From positions 40,024 through 104,023 of the forward strand of contig DAOLFG010000012.1 of the NCBI GenBank assembly GCA_035326425.1: a stretch of 64,000 nt of DNA. Direction: 5' to 3'. This document shows, in pieces, positions 11,440-22,515 of this stretch; positions within the stretch are counted from its first letter, which is position 1, and each line of letters begins with the position of its first letter. The position numbers and the translations under genes are program-made. The stretch comes from CALKJU01 sp035326425 (lineage in GTDB: Bacteria > Pseudomonadota > Alphaproteobacteria > Geminicoccales > Geminicoccaceae). Below the pieces are notes generated by a model that ran no database searches, had not been told where the DNA came from, and was given only the letters and a program-made list of their open reading frames with translations.

Positions 11440-13270
11440 GCCGGTAGAGCAGCGTCAGGGCGGCGGGGCCGACACCGGGCAGGCGGGCGGCGGCGGCGAG
11501 GCTGCCCGGCCGCGCCCGGCTGAGTGCTGCCACCGCCTCGCCGGGCATGCCGGCGATCGCCGCATAGTCGAGCGCCTCCGGTAGCCGCAGGGCCTCGTGC
11601 CGCCGCAGCGTGGCGATCTCCGCCTCCTGCCGGCCGAGATAGCCGCGGTACCTCGCATCCGTCTCCAGCTGCCGGGCGACGTCGCCGCTCATCTCCCGGA
11701 GGTCGGGCCAGATGCCGGCGAGGCGAGCGCAATCGATGCCGGGCAGGCCCAGCAGGTCGAGGCCGCTGCGCCGCGAGCCATCGCGGGCCCGCTCGACGCC
11801 GAGCGCCGCGGCGGCATCGTGATCCAGCCGCCGCTCGGCCAAGAGCGCCCGCCAGCGGTCGAGCTCGGCCGCCTTGGCACGATAGGCCGCGAGGCGCTCC
11901 GCCCCGACGCAGCCGAGCCCGGCACCCCGCTCGGTGAGACGCCGGTCGGCATTGTCGGCTCTCAGGCTGAGGCGGTACTCGGCGCGCGAGGTCAGCATGC
12001 GGTAGGGCTCGCTGACGCCGGTGGTGACCAGGTCGTCGATCATCACGCCGACATAGGCATCGGCACGGCCGGGCAGGAACCGCTGCCCGGCCGTGCCGGC
12101 CGCCAACGCGGCATTGATGCCGGCGACGATGCCCTGCGCCGCCGCCTCCTCGTAGCCGGTGGTGCCGTTGATCTGGCCCGCCAGGAACAGGCCCGGGCAG
12201 CGCTCGACCTCGAGGCTCGCCCGCAGCTCGCGCGGATCGACATGGTCGTAGGCCACGGCATAGCCCGGCTGCAGCATCTCGGCACGCCCGAGGCCGGCGA
12301 CGGAGCGCACCAGCTGCAACTGCACATCGGCTGGCAGGGAAGTCGAAATGCCGTTGGGGTAGATCGTCGGATCGTCCCGGCCCTCGGGCTCCAGGAAGAT
12401 CTGGTGCCGCTCGCGCTCGGCGAACCGCACCACCTTGTCCTCGATCGATGGGCAGTAGCGCACGCCGGTGGCGGCGATCCGGCCGGCATACATCGGCGAG
12501 CGGTGCAGGTTGGCGCGGATCAGCTCGTGCGTCTGCCGGCCGGTATAGGCGATCCAGCAGCAGAGCTGGGCCTGCTCGATCCGGCCGGTCATGAACGACA
12601 GGGGCTCGGCGGGATCGTCGCCCGGCTGCTCCTCGAGGCCGCCATAGTCGATCGTCCGGCCGTCGAGCCGCGGCGGCGTGCCGGTCTTGAGCCGTGCCAG
12701 CCGGAGGCCCAGGCCCTCCAGCGCCAGCGACAGCCCGAGCGCGGCGCGATCGCCGACACGCCCGGCCGGCCAGGACTGCTCGCCCAGATGGATCTCGCCG
12801 CGCAGGAAGGTGCCGGTGGTCAGCACCACCGCCCCGGCGCGCCGGGACCCGCCGTCGGCGTCGACGATGCCCGCGGCCCGGACGCCGTCGCGCAGCAGGC
12901 CCACGGCCTCGCCCTCCACGATGGAGAGTCTGTCCTGGGCCTCGACCATCTCCCGCACCACGCGGGCGTAGCACTTGCGGTCGGCCTGCGCCCTCGGGCC
13001 GCGCACCGCCGCCCCCTTGCTGCGGTTCAGCACACGGAAATGCGTGCCGGCGCTGTCGATGGCGCGCGCCATCAGGCCGTCCAGGGCGTCGACCTCCCTG
13101 ACGAGGTGGCCGCGCCCCAGCCCGCCGATGGCCGGGTTGCACGACATCGTGCCGATGGTGTCGCGCCGCTGTGTCAGCAGGACCGTGCGCGCGCCCATGC
13201 GGGCAGCGGCGGCAGCCGCCTCGACCCCGGCATGGCCGCCGCCCACCACGATGACATCGCAGCTGTTCAT
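11423..13270 (-). CDS. mnmG: tRNA uridine-5-carboxymethylaminomethyl modification enzyme MnmG (GidA)
   Basis: A 615-residue FAD protein that with MnmE installs (c)mnm5 groups on the wobble uridine of several tRNAs. The FAD-binding motif VVGGGHAGVEAAAAAARMG is at about residues 7-25, and MnmG signatures GGLGRGHLVREVDALDG, GTHFRVLNRSKGAAVRGP and GQINGTTGYEEAAAQG are intact. The C-terminal helical domain that binds MnmE is present (SGDVARQLETDARYRGYL). The length is normal. It sits between mnmE and rsmG, with a parS site between it and mnmE, and shares a 17-base overlap with rsmG. Confidence 0.97.
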   Translation of the reverse strand: MNSCDVIVVGGGHAGVEAAAAAARMGARTVLLTQRRDTIGTMSCNPAIGGLGRGHLVREVDALDGLMARAIDSAGTHFRVLNRSKGAAVRGPRAQADRKCYARVVREMVEAQDRLSIVEGEAVGLLRDGVRAAGIVDADGGSRRAGAVVLTTGTFLRGEIHLGEQSWPAGRVGDRAALGLSLALEGLGLRLARLKTGTPPRLDGRTIDYGGLEEQPGDDPAEPLSFMTGRIEQAQLCCWIAYTGRQTHELIRANLHRSPMYAGRIAATGVRYCPSIEDKVVRFAERERHQIFLEPEGRDDPTIYPNGISTSLPADVQLQLVRSVAGLGRAEMLQPGYAVAYDHVDPRELRASLEVERCPGLFLAGQINGTTGYEEAAAQGIVAGINAALAAGTAGQRFLPGRADAYVGVMIDDLVTTGVSEPYRMLTSRAEYRLSLRADNADRRLTERGAGLGCVGAERLAAYRAKAAELDRWRALLAERRLDHDAAAALGVERARDGSRRSGLDLLGLPGIDCARLAGIWPDLREMSGDVARQLETDARYRGYLGRQEAEIATLRRHEALRLPEALDYAAIAGMPGEAVAALSRARPGSLAAAARLPGVGPAALTLLYRHARAA

Positions 13271-13344
13271 GGCGCCCTTGTGCGGTAGCCGCCCCTCGGG
13301 GTCAAGCGCCGGCCCGGCACCCCGATCGACCGTCGCGTCGCCAT

Positions 13345-13360
13345 TGTTTCACGTGGAACA
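13345..13360. other. parS site 3 (one mismatch), mnmG-mnmE gap
   Basis: TGTTTCACGTGGAACA differs from perfect parS at one base in the right arm. It lies in the 95-base gap between the mnmE stop and the mnmG start. Single-mismatch sites of this kind are often functional but weaker. Confidence 0.85.
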
Positions 13361-13365
13361 TCGGC

Positions 13366-14673
13366 CTACTTGCCGATGCAGAACCGGGCGAAGATCCGAT
13401 CGAGCACCTCCTCCCCCCCCACCCGGCCGGTGACGCGCCCGATCGCCTCGACCGCCAGCCTGAGCTCCTCGCCGAGCAGGGCCAGCTCCAGGTCCCGCCG
13501 GCCGGCGAGGAAGCGTTCCAGCGCCGCCGTGGCGTCCATGAGCGCCAGGCGGTGCCGCTCCCTGGTCACGGCAGCCGTCCCCTCGCCGGCGATCGCACGC
13601 AGCCGGCCCGCCACCTCGTCCAGCAGTGCCTCGATACCGGTGCCGGTGAGGGCCGAGATCGCCAGCGGCCCGCTCCCTGCCGGCCCGACGGCGAGGTCGG
13701 CCTTGCTGCGCACGACGAGCGAGCCGTCGTCCGGCTCGGGCACGGGCTCGCCCGGCGCGATCAACAGCAGCCGCAGGTCGGCCGTCGCCGCGCGCCGCCG
13801 GGCCCGCGCCACCCCCTCGGCCTCGACCGGATCGGTGGTGTCGCGCAGGCCCGCCGTGTCGAGCAGCACCACCGGCAGCCCGGCCAGCTCGATCGCCACC
13901 TCGATGACGTCGCGTGTCGTGCCGGGCACGGCCGTGACGATCGCGACATCGCGCCCGGCCAGCCGGTTGACCAGGGTCGACTTGCCGGCGTTGGGCGCCC
14001 CCGTCACCGCCACCACCAGCCCTTCGCGCAGCCGCTCGCCGGAACGCGCCGTCGCCACGGCCCGGGCCATCCCGTCACGCACGGCGGCGACGGAAGCCGC
14101 CAGCGAGTCGACGAGATCCGCCGGCAGGTCCTGGTCCGGGCCGAAGTCGATCTCGGCCTCCACGACCGCCAGCGCGTCCAGCAGCGCCGTCCTCCAGGAC
14201 TCGCACCGGCGGCCGAGCTCGCCGTCGAGCTGGCGCATCGCCTGGCGCGCCTGGGCGCGGGAGGTGGCGTCGATCAGGTCGGCCACGGCCTCGACCTGGG
14301 TGAGATCGAGGCGGCCCGCCAGGAAGGACCGCCTGGTCAGCTCGCCCGGCAGCGCCGGCCTGACGCCCGGCGAGGCGAGGCAGGCCGACAGCAGGGCTGC
14401 CGCCACCGCCGACCCGCCATGATGCTGGATCTCCAGCAGGTCCTCGCCGGTGTAGCTGCCGGGTGCCGGAAACCAGATCACCAGCCCCCGGTCCACCACC
14501 TCGCCGCTCGCCGGCTCGGCGAGCCGGCGCAGCGACGCCAGGCGAGGCGGCGGCGGCTCCCGGCCGGTCAGCGCCCGGCAGACGGCGGCGGCACGCGGCC
14601 CGGAAACGCGCAGCACCCCGATGGCGGCCCGGCCCGCCGCCGTCGCCGGCGCCACGATGGTGTCAGCGTCCAC
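13366..14673 (-). CDS. mnmE: tRNA modification GTPase MnmE (TrmE)
   Basis: A 435-residue GTPase partner of MnmG in wobble-uridine modification. The N-terminal tetrahydrofolate-binding domain (TIVAPATAAGRAAIGVLRVSG) leads into the helical domain, and the inserted G domain shows G1 GAPNAGKSTLVN, the G2 TTRD in VPGTTRDVIEV and G3 DTAGLRDT. The protein ends in FCIGK, whose Cys is the conserved catalytic residue of the family. The start is a GTG at 14673 that overlaps the stop of the upstream DUF6489 gene by 11 bases. First core gene of the mnmE-mnmG-rsmG-parA-parB series. Confidence 0.96.
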   Translation of the reverse strand: MDADTIVAPATAAGRAAIGVLRVSGPRAAAVCRALTGREPPPPRLASLRRLAEPASGEVVDRGLVIWFPAPGSYTGEDLLEIQHHGGSAVAAALLSACLASPGVRPALPGELTRRSFLAGRLDLTQVEAVADLIDATSRAQARQAMRQLDGELGRRCESWRTALLDALAVVEAEIDFGPDQDLPADLVDSLAASVAAVRDGMARAVATARSGERLREGLVVAVTGAPNAGKSTLVNRLAGRDVAIVTAVPGTTRDVIEVAIELAGLPVVLLDTAGLRDTTDPVEAEGVARARRRAATADLRLLLIAPGEPVPEPDDGSLVVRSKADLAVGPAGSGPLAISALTGTGIEALLDEVAGRLRAIAGEGTAAVTRERHRLALMDATAALERFLAGRRDLELALLGEELRLAVEAIGRVTGRVGGEEVLDRIFARFCIGK

Positions 14674-14941
14674 CTTCGCCGGGCTTGGCCTTGCCCTTGC
14701 CGTGCATGCCGGTGGCGGCGGCCGCCAGCTGGCTCCACATCTGCTGCCACTGCTCGATGCCCTTGATCTGCAGCGGCACCCACTGCTCGACCAGCGTCGC
14801 CGTGTCGGTGGCGGCGATGGCGTCGACGAGCCGCCGCTCCATCGCCTCCACCACCTGCTTCTGCATGTGCGCCACGTCGGGAAGGCCCAGGAAGTGCCGG
14901 GCCTCCTCGGGCGTGCAGTCGACCTCGATGTTGATCTTCAT
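14663..14941 (-). CDS. DUF6489 family protein
   Basis: A 92-residue soluble protein of the alphaproteobacterial DUF6489 family, recognised from EVDCTPEEARHFLGLPDVA near its N-terminus. The rest is amphipathic helix ending in a short Gly/Lys tail (GKGKAKPGEGGR). No function is known; the size and helicity recall phasin-like granule proteins, which is only an impression. It overlaps mnmE by 11 bases and is therefore probably co-transcribed with the tRNA-modification and partition genes. The ATG at 14941 is the only sensible start. Confidence 0.75.
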   Translation of the reverse strand: MKINIEVDCTPEEARHFLGLPDVAHMQKQVVEAMERRLVDAIAATDTATLVEQWVPLQIKGIEQWQQMWSQLAAAATGMHGKGKAKPGEGGR

Positions 14942-15043
14942 GGCGGCACCCCGCTGGCCCTCTGCGCGCTGTCCCCCCAAGTATAGGAGCCTGCGCCGCC
15001 GGCGGACCAGCCGTGCCGGGAGCCGCGAGCGAGGAGACCCGTG

Positions 15044-17070
<2,027 letters not shown>

Positions 17071-17074
<4 letters not shown>

Positions 17075-18048
17075 GCAGGCGTATCGTCGTCCGTCGCCAC
17101 GGCGGCCCGGAAGCGCTCGAGATCGAATCCTTCGAGCCGGGACGGCCCGGACCCGGTGAGGTGCTGCTGAGGCAGACCGCCATCGGCCTCAACTTCATCG
17201 ACACCTATTTTCGCACCGGCCTCTATCCGGCGCCGGCCGGACTGCCGTTCACGCCCGGCAACGAGGCCGCCGGCGTCGTCGAAGCCGTGGGCGACGGCGT
17301 GACCGATCTGAAGCCGGGCCAGCGCGTCGCCTATGCCGGCGCCCTCGGCGCCTATGCCGACCGCCGCCTCGTCCCGGCCCGCGCGCTGGTGCCGCTGCCC
17401 GACGGTGTCAGCGACGAGCAGGCCGCCGCCATGATGCTCAAGGGCATGACCGCGCAGTACCTGCTGCGCCAGACCTATGTCGTGAAGCCCGGCGACACCA
17501 TCCTGTTCCACGCCGCCGCCGGCGGCGTCGGCCTGATCGCCTGCCAGTGGGCGAAGCTGCTGGGCGCCACGGTGATCGGCACCGTCGGCAGCGAGGACAA
17601 GGCCGAGCTGGCCCGGGCCCATGGCTGCGACCACGTCATCCTCTACAAGGACGAGGACCTGGCGGCACGGGTCGAGGAGATCACCGGCGGCAAGGGCGTG
17701 CCGGTGGTCTACGACGGCGTCGGCAAGGCCACCTTCATGGCCTCGCTCGACTGCCTGAAGCCGCGCGGCCTGATGGTGAGCTTCGGCAATGCCAGCGGTG
17801 CGGTCGACCCGATCAGCCCGGTGATCCTCAGCCAGAAGGGCTCGCTCTACCTCACCCGGCCGACGCTGTTCACCTACACCTCGACCCGCGACGAGCTGCT
17901 GGCCACCGCCGGCGATCTGCTCGACGTCGTCGGCAGCGGCAAGGTGAGGATCGAGATCCACCAGCGCTTCCCGCTGGCGCAGGCGGCCGACGCCCACCGG
18001 GCGCTGGAAGGCCGCGGCACCACCGGCTCCACCGTCCTGATACCCTAG
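17071..18048 (+). CDS. NADPH:quinone oxidoreductase, zinc-independent MDR family
   Basis: A 325-residue medium-chain reductase of the QOR type that reduces quinones with NADPH. The N-terminal GroES-like domain shows RQTAIGLNFIDTYFRTGLY, the family signature, and the Rossmann domain contains AAAGGVGLIACQWAKLLGA. Zinc-ligand cysteines of alcohol dehydrogenases are absent, as expected. The ATG at 17071 overlaps the stop of the YyaL-type gene (ATGA), so the pair forms an operon. The stop overlaps the stop of the convergent MFS gene by four bases. Confidence 0.92.
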
Positions 18049-19250
18049 GCCGGGGCGGGCCGGCGCAGCAGGAAGAGCAGACCGGCGGCCAGCGTCAGAC
18101 CGAGCATCGCCAGCAGCGTCGGCCAGGGCGTGCCGTCGGACAGGACGGCCGACAGGCTGCCGGCGATCGCCGGCACCACCGACTGGGCGACGCCCAGCAC
18201 CGAGGTGGCGGCACCGACGATGGCGCCGTGCGGCTGCAGCGCCAGTGTGGTGCCGTTGGAGATCATCAGGCCGAAGCAGAAGAAGAACCCGCCGAAGCCC
18301 AGCAGCGGCACCCAGGGCTGCTGCCAGCCCGCCGCCCAGGCGAGCAGGCTGCCGCCCAGGATGCCGAGGCAGAGCAGCAGCGCCCGCCGGATCAGCATGG
18401 TGAGCGGCACCGACCGGACCAGCCGGGCGTTCAGCAGGTTGCCGACCGCCGAGCAGACGGCGATGGCGGCGAAGACGGCGCCGAACCCGCCGGCGCTGAA
18501 GCCGTAGCCGGTCATGAAGATCGCCGACGCATTGGAGAGGTAGACCACCAGCGCCGACAGGGCGAGGGTGCCGATGCCGCCATAGACCAGCGAGTCCCGA
18601 TTGCGCAGCACCACGCCCCAGGCCCGCAGCACGCGGCTCGGCCGGGTGGCCAGGGGATCGGGCAGCTTCAGGCTCTCGCCGACGAACAGCAGCGCCAGGA
18701 CGAGCAGCATGCCGCCATAGGCGGCCAGGAAGACGAAGATCCACCGCCAGGACGATCCGGCCAGGATCACCGCCCCGATCGAGGGCGCCACGATGGGTGC
18801 CGTGATGAAGGCCGCCATGGCGAACGACATCACCCGCGCCATCTGCGGTCCCTGGAACAGGTCGCGGATGATCGCCCGGCCCAGCACCGGGCCCGCCCCG
18901 GCGCCCAGGCCCTGGACCAGCCGCATCGCCAGCAGGCTGTGGGCATCGGGTGCCACGACGCAGGCGAGGCTGCTGGCGATGAACAGCACGATCCCCACCA
19001 TCATCACCGGCTTGCGGCCGAACCGGTCGGAGGCCGAGCCATAGACCGCCTGGCCGAAGGCGAAGCCTATGAAGAAGATCGGCACGGTGAGCTGCACCAG
19101 CGACACCGGCACGCCGAACTCCTCGGCGGTGACCGGGATGGCCGGCAGGTTGATGTCGATGGTCATGGCCGACATCGTCATCAGCCCGGCCATCAGCAGC
19201 ACGAAGGCCGCGGTACCGGGTGCGAAGGTGCTCGACTTGGCCATCGGCAT
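18045..19250 (-). CDS. Bcr/CflA family multidrug efflux MFS transporter
   Basis: A 401-residue major facilitator with about 12 transmembrane helices. The Bcr/CflA subgroup is indicated by the N-terminal MTIDINLPAIPVTAEEFG, by motif A in YGSASDRFGRKPVMM, and by the loop RLVQGLGAGAGPVLGRAII. Members export bicyclomycin, chloramphenicol, sulfonamides or sometimes cysteine and arabinose; the substrate here cannot be deduced. It is interesting that bicyclomycin targets Rho and the next gene upstream is rho, but the 55-base gap and commonness of both genes make this likely coincidence. The start could be ATG 19250 or ATG 19244. Confidence 0.88.
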   Translation of the reverse strand: MPMAKSSTFAPGTAAFVLLMAGLMTMSAMTIDINLPAIPVTAEEFGVPVSLVQLTVPIFFIGFAFGQAVYGSASDRFGRKPVMMVGIVLFIASSLACVVAPDAHSLLAMRLVQGLGAGAGPVLGRAIIRDLFQGPQMARVMSFAMAAFITAPIVAPSIGAVILAGSSWRWIFVFLAAYGGMLLVLALLFVGESLKLPDPLATRPSRVLRAWGVVLRNRDSLVYGGIGTLALSALVVYLSNASAIFMTGYGFSAGGFGAVFAAIAVCSAVGNLLNARLVRSVPLTMLIRRALLLCLGILGGSLLAWAAGWQQPWVPLLGFGGFFFCFGLMISNGTTLALQPHGAIVGAATSVLGVAQSVVPAIAGSLSAVLSDGTPWPTLLAMLGLTLAAGLLFLLRRPAPA

Positions 19251-19305
19251 CGTTGTTCTGGCTCGGCCCTCGGGGAGTCGGCCGCCCCTCGCGGCGGCTG
19301 GAGAA

Positions 19306-20823
19306 TCAGGCGTTCATCGAGCCCCAGAAATCGTCGTTGGTCTTGGCGTACTTCATCTTGTCGAGCAGGAACTCCATGGCGTCGATCGTGCCCATCGGGT
19401 TGAGGATGCGGCGCAGCACCCACATCCGCGACAGCGTCGCACGGTCGACCAGCAGCTCCTCCTTGCGGGTGCCGGACTTGTTGATGTCGATCGCCGGGAA
19501 GACGCGCTTGTCGGCCACGCGGCGGTCGAGCACGATCTCGGCGTTGCCGGTGCCCTTGAACTCCTCGAAGATCACCTCGTCCATGCGCGAGCCGGTGTCG
19601 ATCAGCGCCGTCGCGATGATGGTGAGCGAGCCGCCGTCCTCGATGTTGCGGGCGGCACCGAAGAAGCGCTTCGGCCGCTGCAGGGCGTTGGCATCGACGC
19701 CGCCGGTCAGCACCTTGCCGGAGCTCGGAACCACCGTGTTGTAGGCGCGGGCGAGGCGGGTGATCGAATCCAGCAGGATCACCACGTCCTTGCCGTGCTC
19801 GACCAGCCTCTTGGCCTTCTCGATCACCATCTCGGCGACCTGCACGTGGCGGGTCGCCGGCTCGTCGAAGGTCGAGCTGACCACCTCGCCGCGCACCGTA
19901 CGCTGCATGTCGGTCACCTCCTCGGGCCGCTCGTCGATGAGCAGCACGATGAGGAACACCTCGGGATGGTTGGCCATGATGGCATGGGCGATGTTCTGCA
20001 TGAGCATCGTCTTGCCGGTGCGCGGCTGCGCCACGATCAGCGCCCGCTGCCCCTTGCCCAGGGGGGCCACGATCTCGATGATCCGGGTGCTGGCGTCCTT
20101 CTGCCCCAGGAACTCGAGGTTCAGCTTGCGGGTCGGGTAGTAGGGCGTGAGGTTGTCGAAATGCACCCGGTGGCGCGCCGTCTCCGGCACGTCGAAATTG
20201 ATGGTGTTGGCGCGCAGCAGCGCGAAATAGCGCTCGCCCTCCTTGGGTGCCCGGACCTGGCCCTGCACGACATCGCCGGTGCGCAGGCCGAAGCGGCGGA
20301 TCTGCGAGGGCGAGACGTAGATGTCGTCGGGACCCGCCACGTAGTTGACGTCGGGCGTGCGCAGGAAGCCGAAGCCGTCCTGCAGGATCTCGAGCACACC
20401 GTCGCCGGTGATCGGCACGTCGGTCTCTGCCAGGCGCTTCAGCACCGCGAAGACCAGGTCGCCCTTCTTCAGCGAGCTCGGCGCGTCGATGCCGAGATCC
20501 TCGGCCAGCTTCAGCAGCTCGGCCGGCGAGCGGCGCTTCAGCTCGGTGAGGTTGATCGAGGGCAGCGCCGGGCCGGGTGCCGCGTCCTGTCGCGACTGGG
20601 CGAAGTCGATCTCGGGCTGGACATCGGCCACGATGTCGGCGCGCATCGGCTCGGAGCGCGCCGGCTGCTCCTGGCGCGGCGCCTCGTTGCCGCGCTCGCC
20701 CCGTGGTCCCATGCGCTCGCCGCGCATCCGCGGTCGGCGGCGGCGCGGCGGGTAGCCGGTCGGCTGCCCCTCGGCGGCATCCGGCTCGACGGCGGGAAGG
20801 GGGGTGTCGGTAACGTCGCTCAC
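19306..20823 (-). CDS. rho: Transcription termination factor Rho with extended N-terminus
   Basis: A hexameric RNA helicase that ends Rho-dependent transcripts. From a GTG at 20823 it has 505 residues, against about 420 usually. The standard Rho N-terminus begins only at about residue 90 (INLTELKRRSPAELLKLAE); residues 1-89 are an Arg/Pro/Glu-rich low-complexity extension (PPRRRRPRMRGERMGPRGE). The RNA-binding cold-shock fold (DGFGFLRTPDVNYVAGPDD), Walker A (QPRTGKTMLMQNI) and Walker B (VFLIVLLIDERPEEVTDM) are intact. A longer open frame upstream would run into hemJ and is not favoured. It lies in the rho-hemJ-hemE order common near alphaproteobacterial origins. Confidence 0.95.
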   Translation of the reverse strand: MSDVTDTPLPAVEPDAAEGQPTGYPPRRRRPRMRGERMGPRGERGNEAPRQEQPARSEPMRADIVADVQPEIDFAQSRQDAAPGPALPSINLTELKRRSPAELLKLAEDLGIDAPSSLKKGDLVFAVLKRLAETDVPITGDGVLEILQDGFGFLRTPDVNYVAGPDDIYVSPSQIRRFGLRTGDVVQGQVRAPKEGERYFALLRANTINFDVPETARHRVHFDNLTPYYPTRKLNLEFLGQKDASTRIIEIVAPLGKGQRALIVAQPRTGKTMLMQNIAHAIMANHPEVFLIVLLIDERPEEVTDMQRTVRGEVVSSTFDEPATRHVQVAEMVIEKAKRLVEHGKDVVILLDSITRLARAYNTVVPSSGKVLTGGVDANALQRPKRFFGAARNIEDGGSLTIIATALIDTGSRMDEVIFEEFKGTGNAEIVLDRRVADKRVFPAIDINKSGTRKEELLVDRATLSRMWVLRRILNPMGTIDAMEFLLDKMKYAKTNDDFWGSMNA

Positions 20824-20887
20824 GTCGTCGTTCGCTTTCGTCAAGGTGTCGAGGGGAAGGGCGGCTGCGGGAATCGCACGCGGCGGC

Positions 20888-21319
20888 TCAGAAGGGCTTG
20901 AGTACGGCGAGGAGCACGATGCCAATGAACAGCAGCGTCGGCACCTCGTTCAGGATCCGGTACCAGCGGGCATCGTGCGGCCGGCCGTCGCCGGCGAAGC
21001 GCCCCACGTCGCGCGCCAGGATGCCGTGGCAGGCGGCCATGCCCAGCATCAGCAGCAGCTTGCCGTGCAGCCATCCCTCCCGCCACTGTCCCTGCAGGGT
21101 GGCGAGCCATATCCCCAATCCCAGCGTCGCCAGCATCGCCGGCGTGGCGATGCCGCGCAGCAGGCGCCGCTCCATGACCTTGAAGGTCTCCGAGGCCTCG
21201 CCGCCCACCGCCGCTTGGCTGTGGTAGACTAGGAGCCGCGGCAGATACCACATGGCCGCCATCCAGGCGGCGAACGCCACGATGTGCAAAGCCTTGAGCC
21301 ATGGCGCCCAATCGGTCAA
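20888..21319 (-). CDS. hemJ: Protoporphyrinogen oxidase HemJ
   Basis: A 143-residue, four-helix inner-membrane protein of the HemJ (UPF0093) family, which converts protoporphyrinogen IX to protoporphyrin IX, the penultimate haem step. Conserved histidines are visible in WLKALHIVAFAAWMAA and PRLLVYHSQAAVG, with the C-terminal RWYRILNEVPTLLFIGIV block. The TTG at 21319 (LTDWAPWLKALH) gives the normal family length and N-terminus; an alternative TTG at 21397 would add 26 polar residues not seen in relatives. It lies between hemE and rho, so two haem enzymes share one operon. No hemH is present. Confidence 0.88.
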   Translation of the reverse strand: MTDWAPWLKALHIVAFAAWMAAMWYLPRLLVYHSQAAVGGEASETFKVMERRLLRGIATPAMLATLGLGIWLATLQGQWREGWLHGKLLLMLGMAACHGILARDVGRFAGDGRPHDARWYRILNEVPTLLFIGIVLLAVLKPF

Positions 21320-21471
21320 ACGGAACGTCCGCTTGCGGAGGGATGACGCATCGCTGAGGGAATGACCACGGTGCCTGCCGGTCCGGGCCCTGCCCAAAGG
21401 CCTCGGCTGCGACGACCACCCGACGGGGGTTCAGGCAGGAAGCGACCCTGAATGGACGCGCCTGTTCGTAC

Positions 21472-22515
21472 CTATCTGGCGCAATCGCCGGGCAATTGCA
21501 AGTAGGCAGCCAATCTCGCCACCGCCGCCGGATCGGTCTGCGGCAGCACGCCGTGGCCGAGATTGAAGACGTGCGGCCGGCCGGCGGCGCCGTCCAGCAC
21601 CTCGCGGACCTCCGCCAGCATGCCGTCGACGTCGCCCAGCAGCGCCACCGGGTCGAGATTGCCCTGCAGGCAGACGCCGGGCGGCAGGCTCGACGCCGCC
21701 CAGGCCATCGGCACCGCCGTATCGAGCCCCAGGGCGTGCGGCCGCACCGCCTCGGCATAGCGACGATAGCCGGGACCCGCACCGCGCGGGAAGCAGATCA
21801 CCGGCACCCGCGGATGGAGCCGGCGCAGCTCGCCGACGATCCGCCGGGCCGGCTCGATGCACCAGGCCCGGAACTCGCCCGGCGGCAGCACGCCGGCCCA
21901 GCTGTCGAAGAGCTGCACCGCCTCGGCACCGGCGGCGATCTGCCGGTCGAGGAACACCAGCACCGCCTCGGTCAGCACGCCGATCAGCCGCTCGAACAGC
22001 GGCCGGTCGCGGCGGGCCAGGGCCCGCGCCTCGGCGAAGTCGCGCGAGCCGCCGCCCTCGACCAGGTAGGCGGCGAGCGTCCAGGGAGCGCCGGCGAAGC
22101 CGATCAGCGCGGTCTCGGGCGGCAGCGAGCCGCGCAGCCGGCGCACGGTCTCCAGCACCGGATCGAGCGAGGCGAGCCCACCGGCCGCCAGCCGGTCGAC
22201 ACCGGCGGCATCGCGCACCGGGTCGAGGCGCGGCCCCTCGCCCTCGACGAAGCGCAGGGCCGCTCCCAGAGCATGCGGCACCACCAGGATGTCGGAGAAC
22301 AGGATCGCCGCATCGAAGCCGAAGCGGCGGATCGGCTGCAGCGTCACCTCCTCGGCCAGTGCCGGCGTGTAGCACAGCTCGAGGAAGCCGCCGACGCGCG
22401 CCCGGGCGGCGCGGTATTCCGGCAGGTAGCGCCCGGCCTGGCGCATCAGCCACACCGGCGGGCGCGGCGTGGCGCGGCCACCGAGTGCCGCGAGCAGGAT
22501 CTTCTCGGAAGCCAT
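21472..22515 (-). CDS. hemE: Uroporphyrinogen decarboxylase HemE
   Basis: A 347-residue cytoplasmic enzyme that removes four carboxyl groups from uroporphyrinogen III to give coproporphyrinogen III. Signature 1 is PVWLMRQAGRYLPEYR (about residues 20-35) and signature 2 region is GFAGAPWTLAAYLVEGGGS; the catalytic Asp lies in AILFSDILVVPHALG. The length is normal. It begins a leftward series hemE-hemJ-rho and is divergent from ppsR across a 448-base gap. In Caulobacter and several other alphaproteobacteria the chromosome origin is immediately beside hemE. Confidence 0.96.
   Translation of the reverse strand: MASEKILLAALGGRATPRPPVWLMRQAGRYLPEYRAARARVGGFLELCYTPALAEEVTLQPIRRFGFDAAILFSDILVVPHALGAALRFVEGEGPRLDPVRDAAGVDRLAAGGLASLDPVLETVRRLRGSLPPETALIGFAGAPWTLAAYLVEGGGSRDFAEARALARRDRPLFERLIGVLTEAVLVFLDRQIAAGAEAVQLFDSWAGVLPPGEFRAWCIEPARRIVGELRRLHPRVPVICFPRGAGPGYRRYAEAVRPHALGLDTAVPMAWAASSLPPGVCLQGNLDPVALLGDVDGMLAEVREVLDGAAGRPHVFNLGHGVLPQTDPAAVARLAAYLQLPGDCAR

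Noticed and set aside
18045..20823. Bicyclomycin-resistance-type pump beside rho as a self-protection pair
   Set aside because: Bcr/CflA pumps are common and substrates vary; there is no biosynthetic cluster for a Rho inhibitor nearby.
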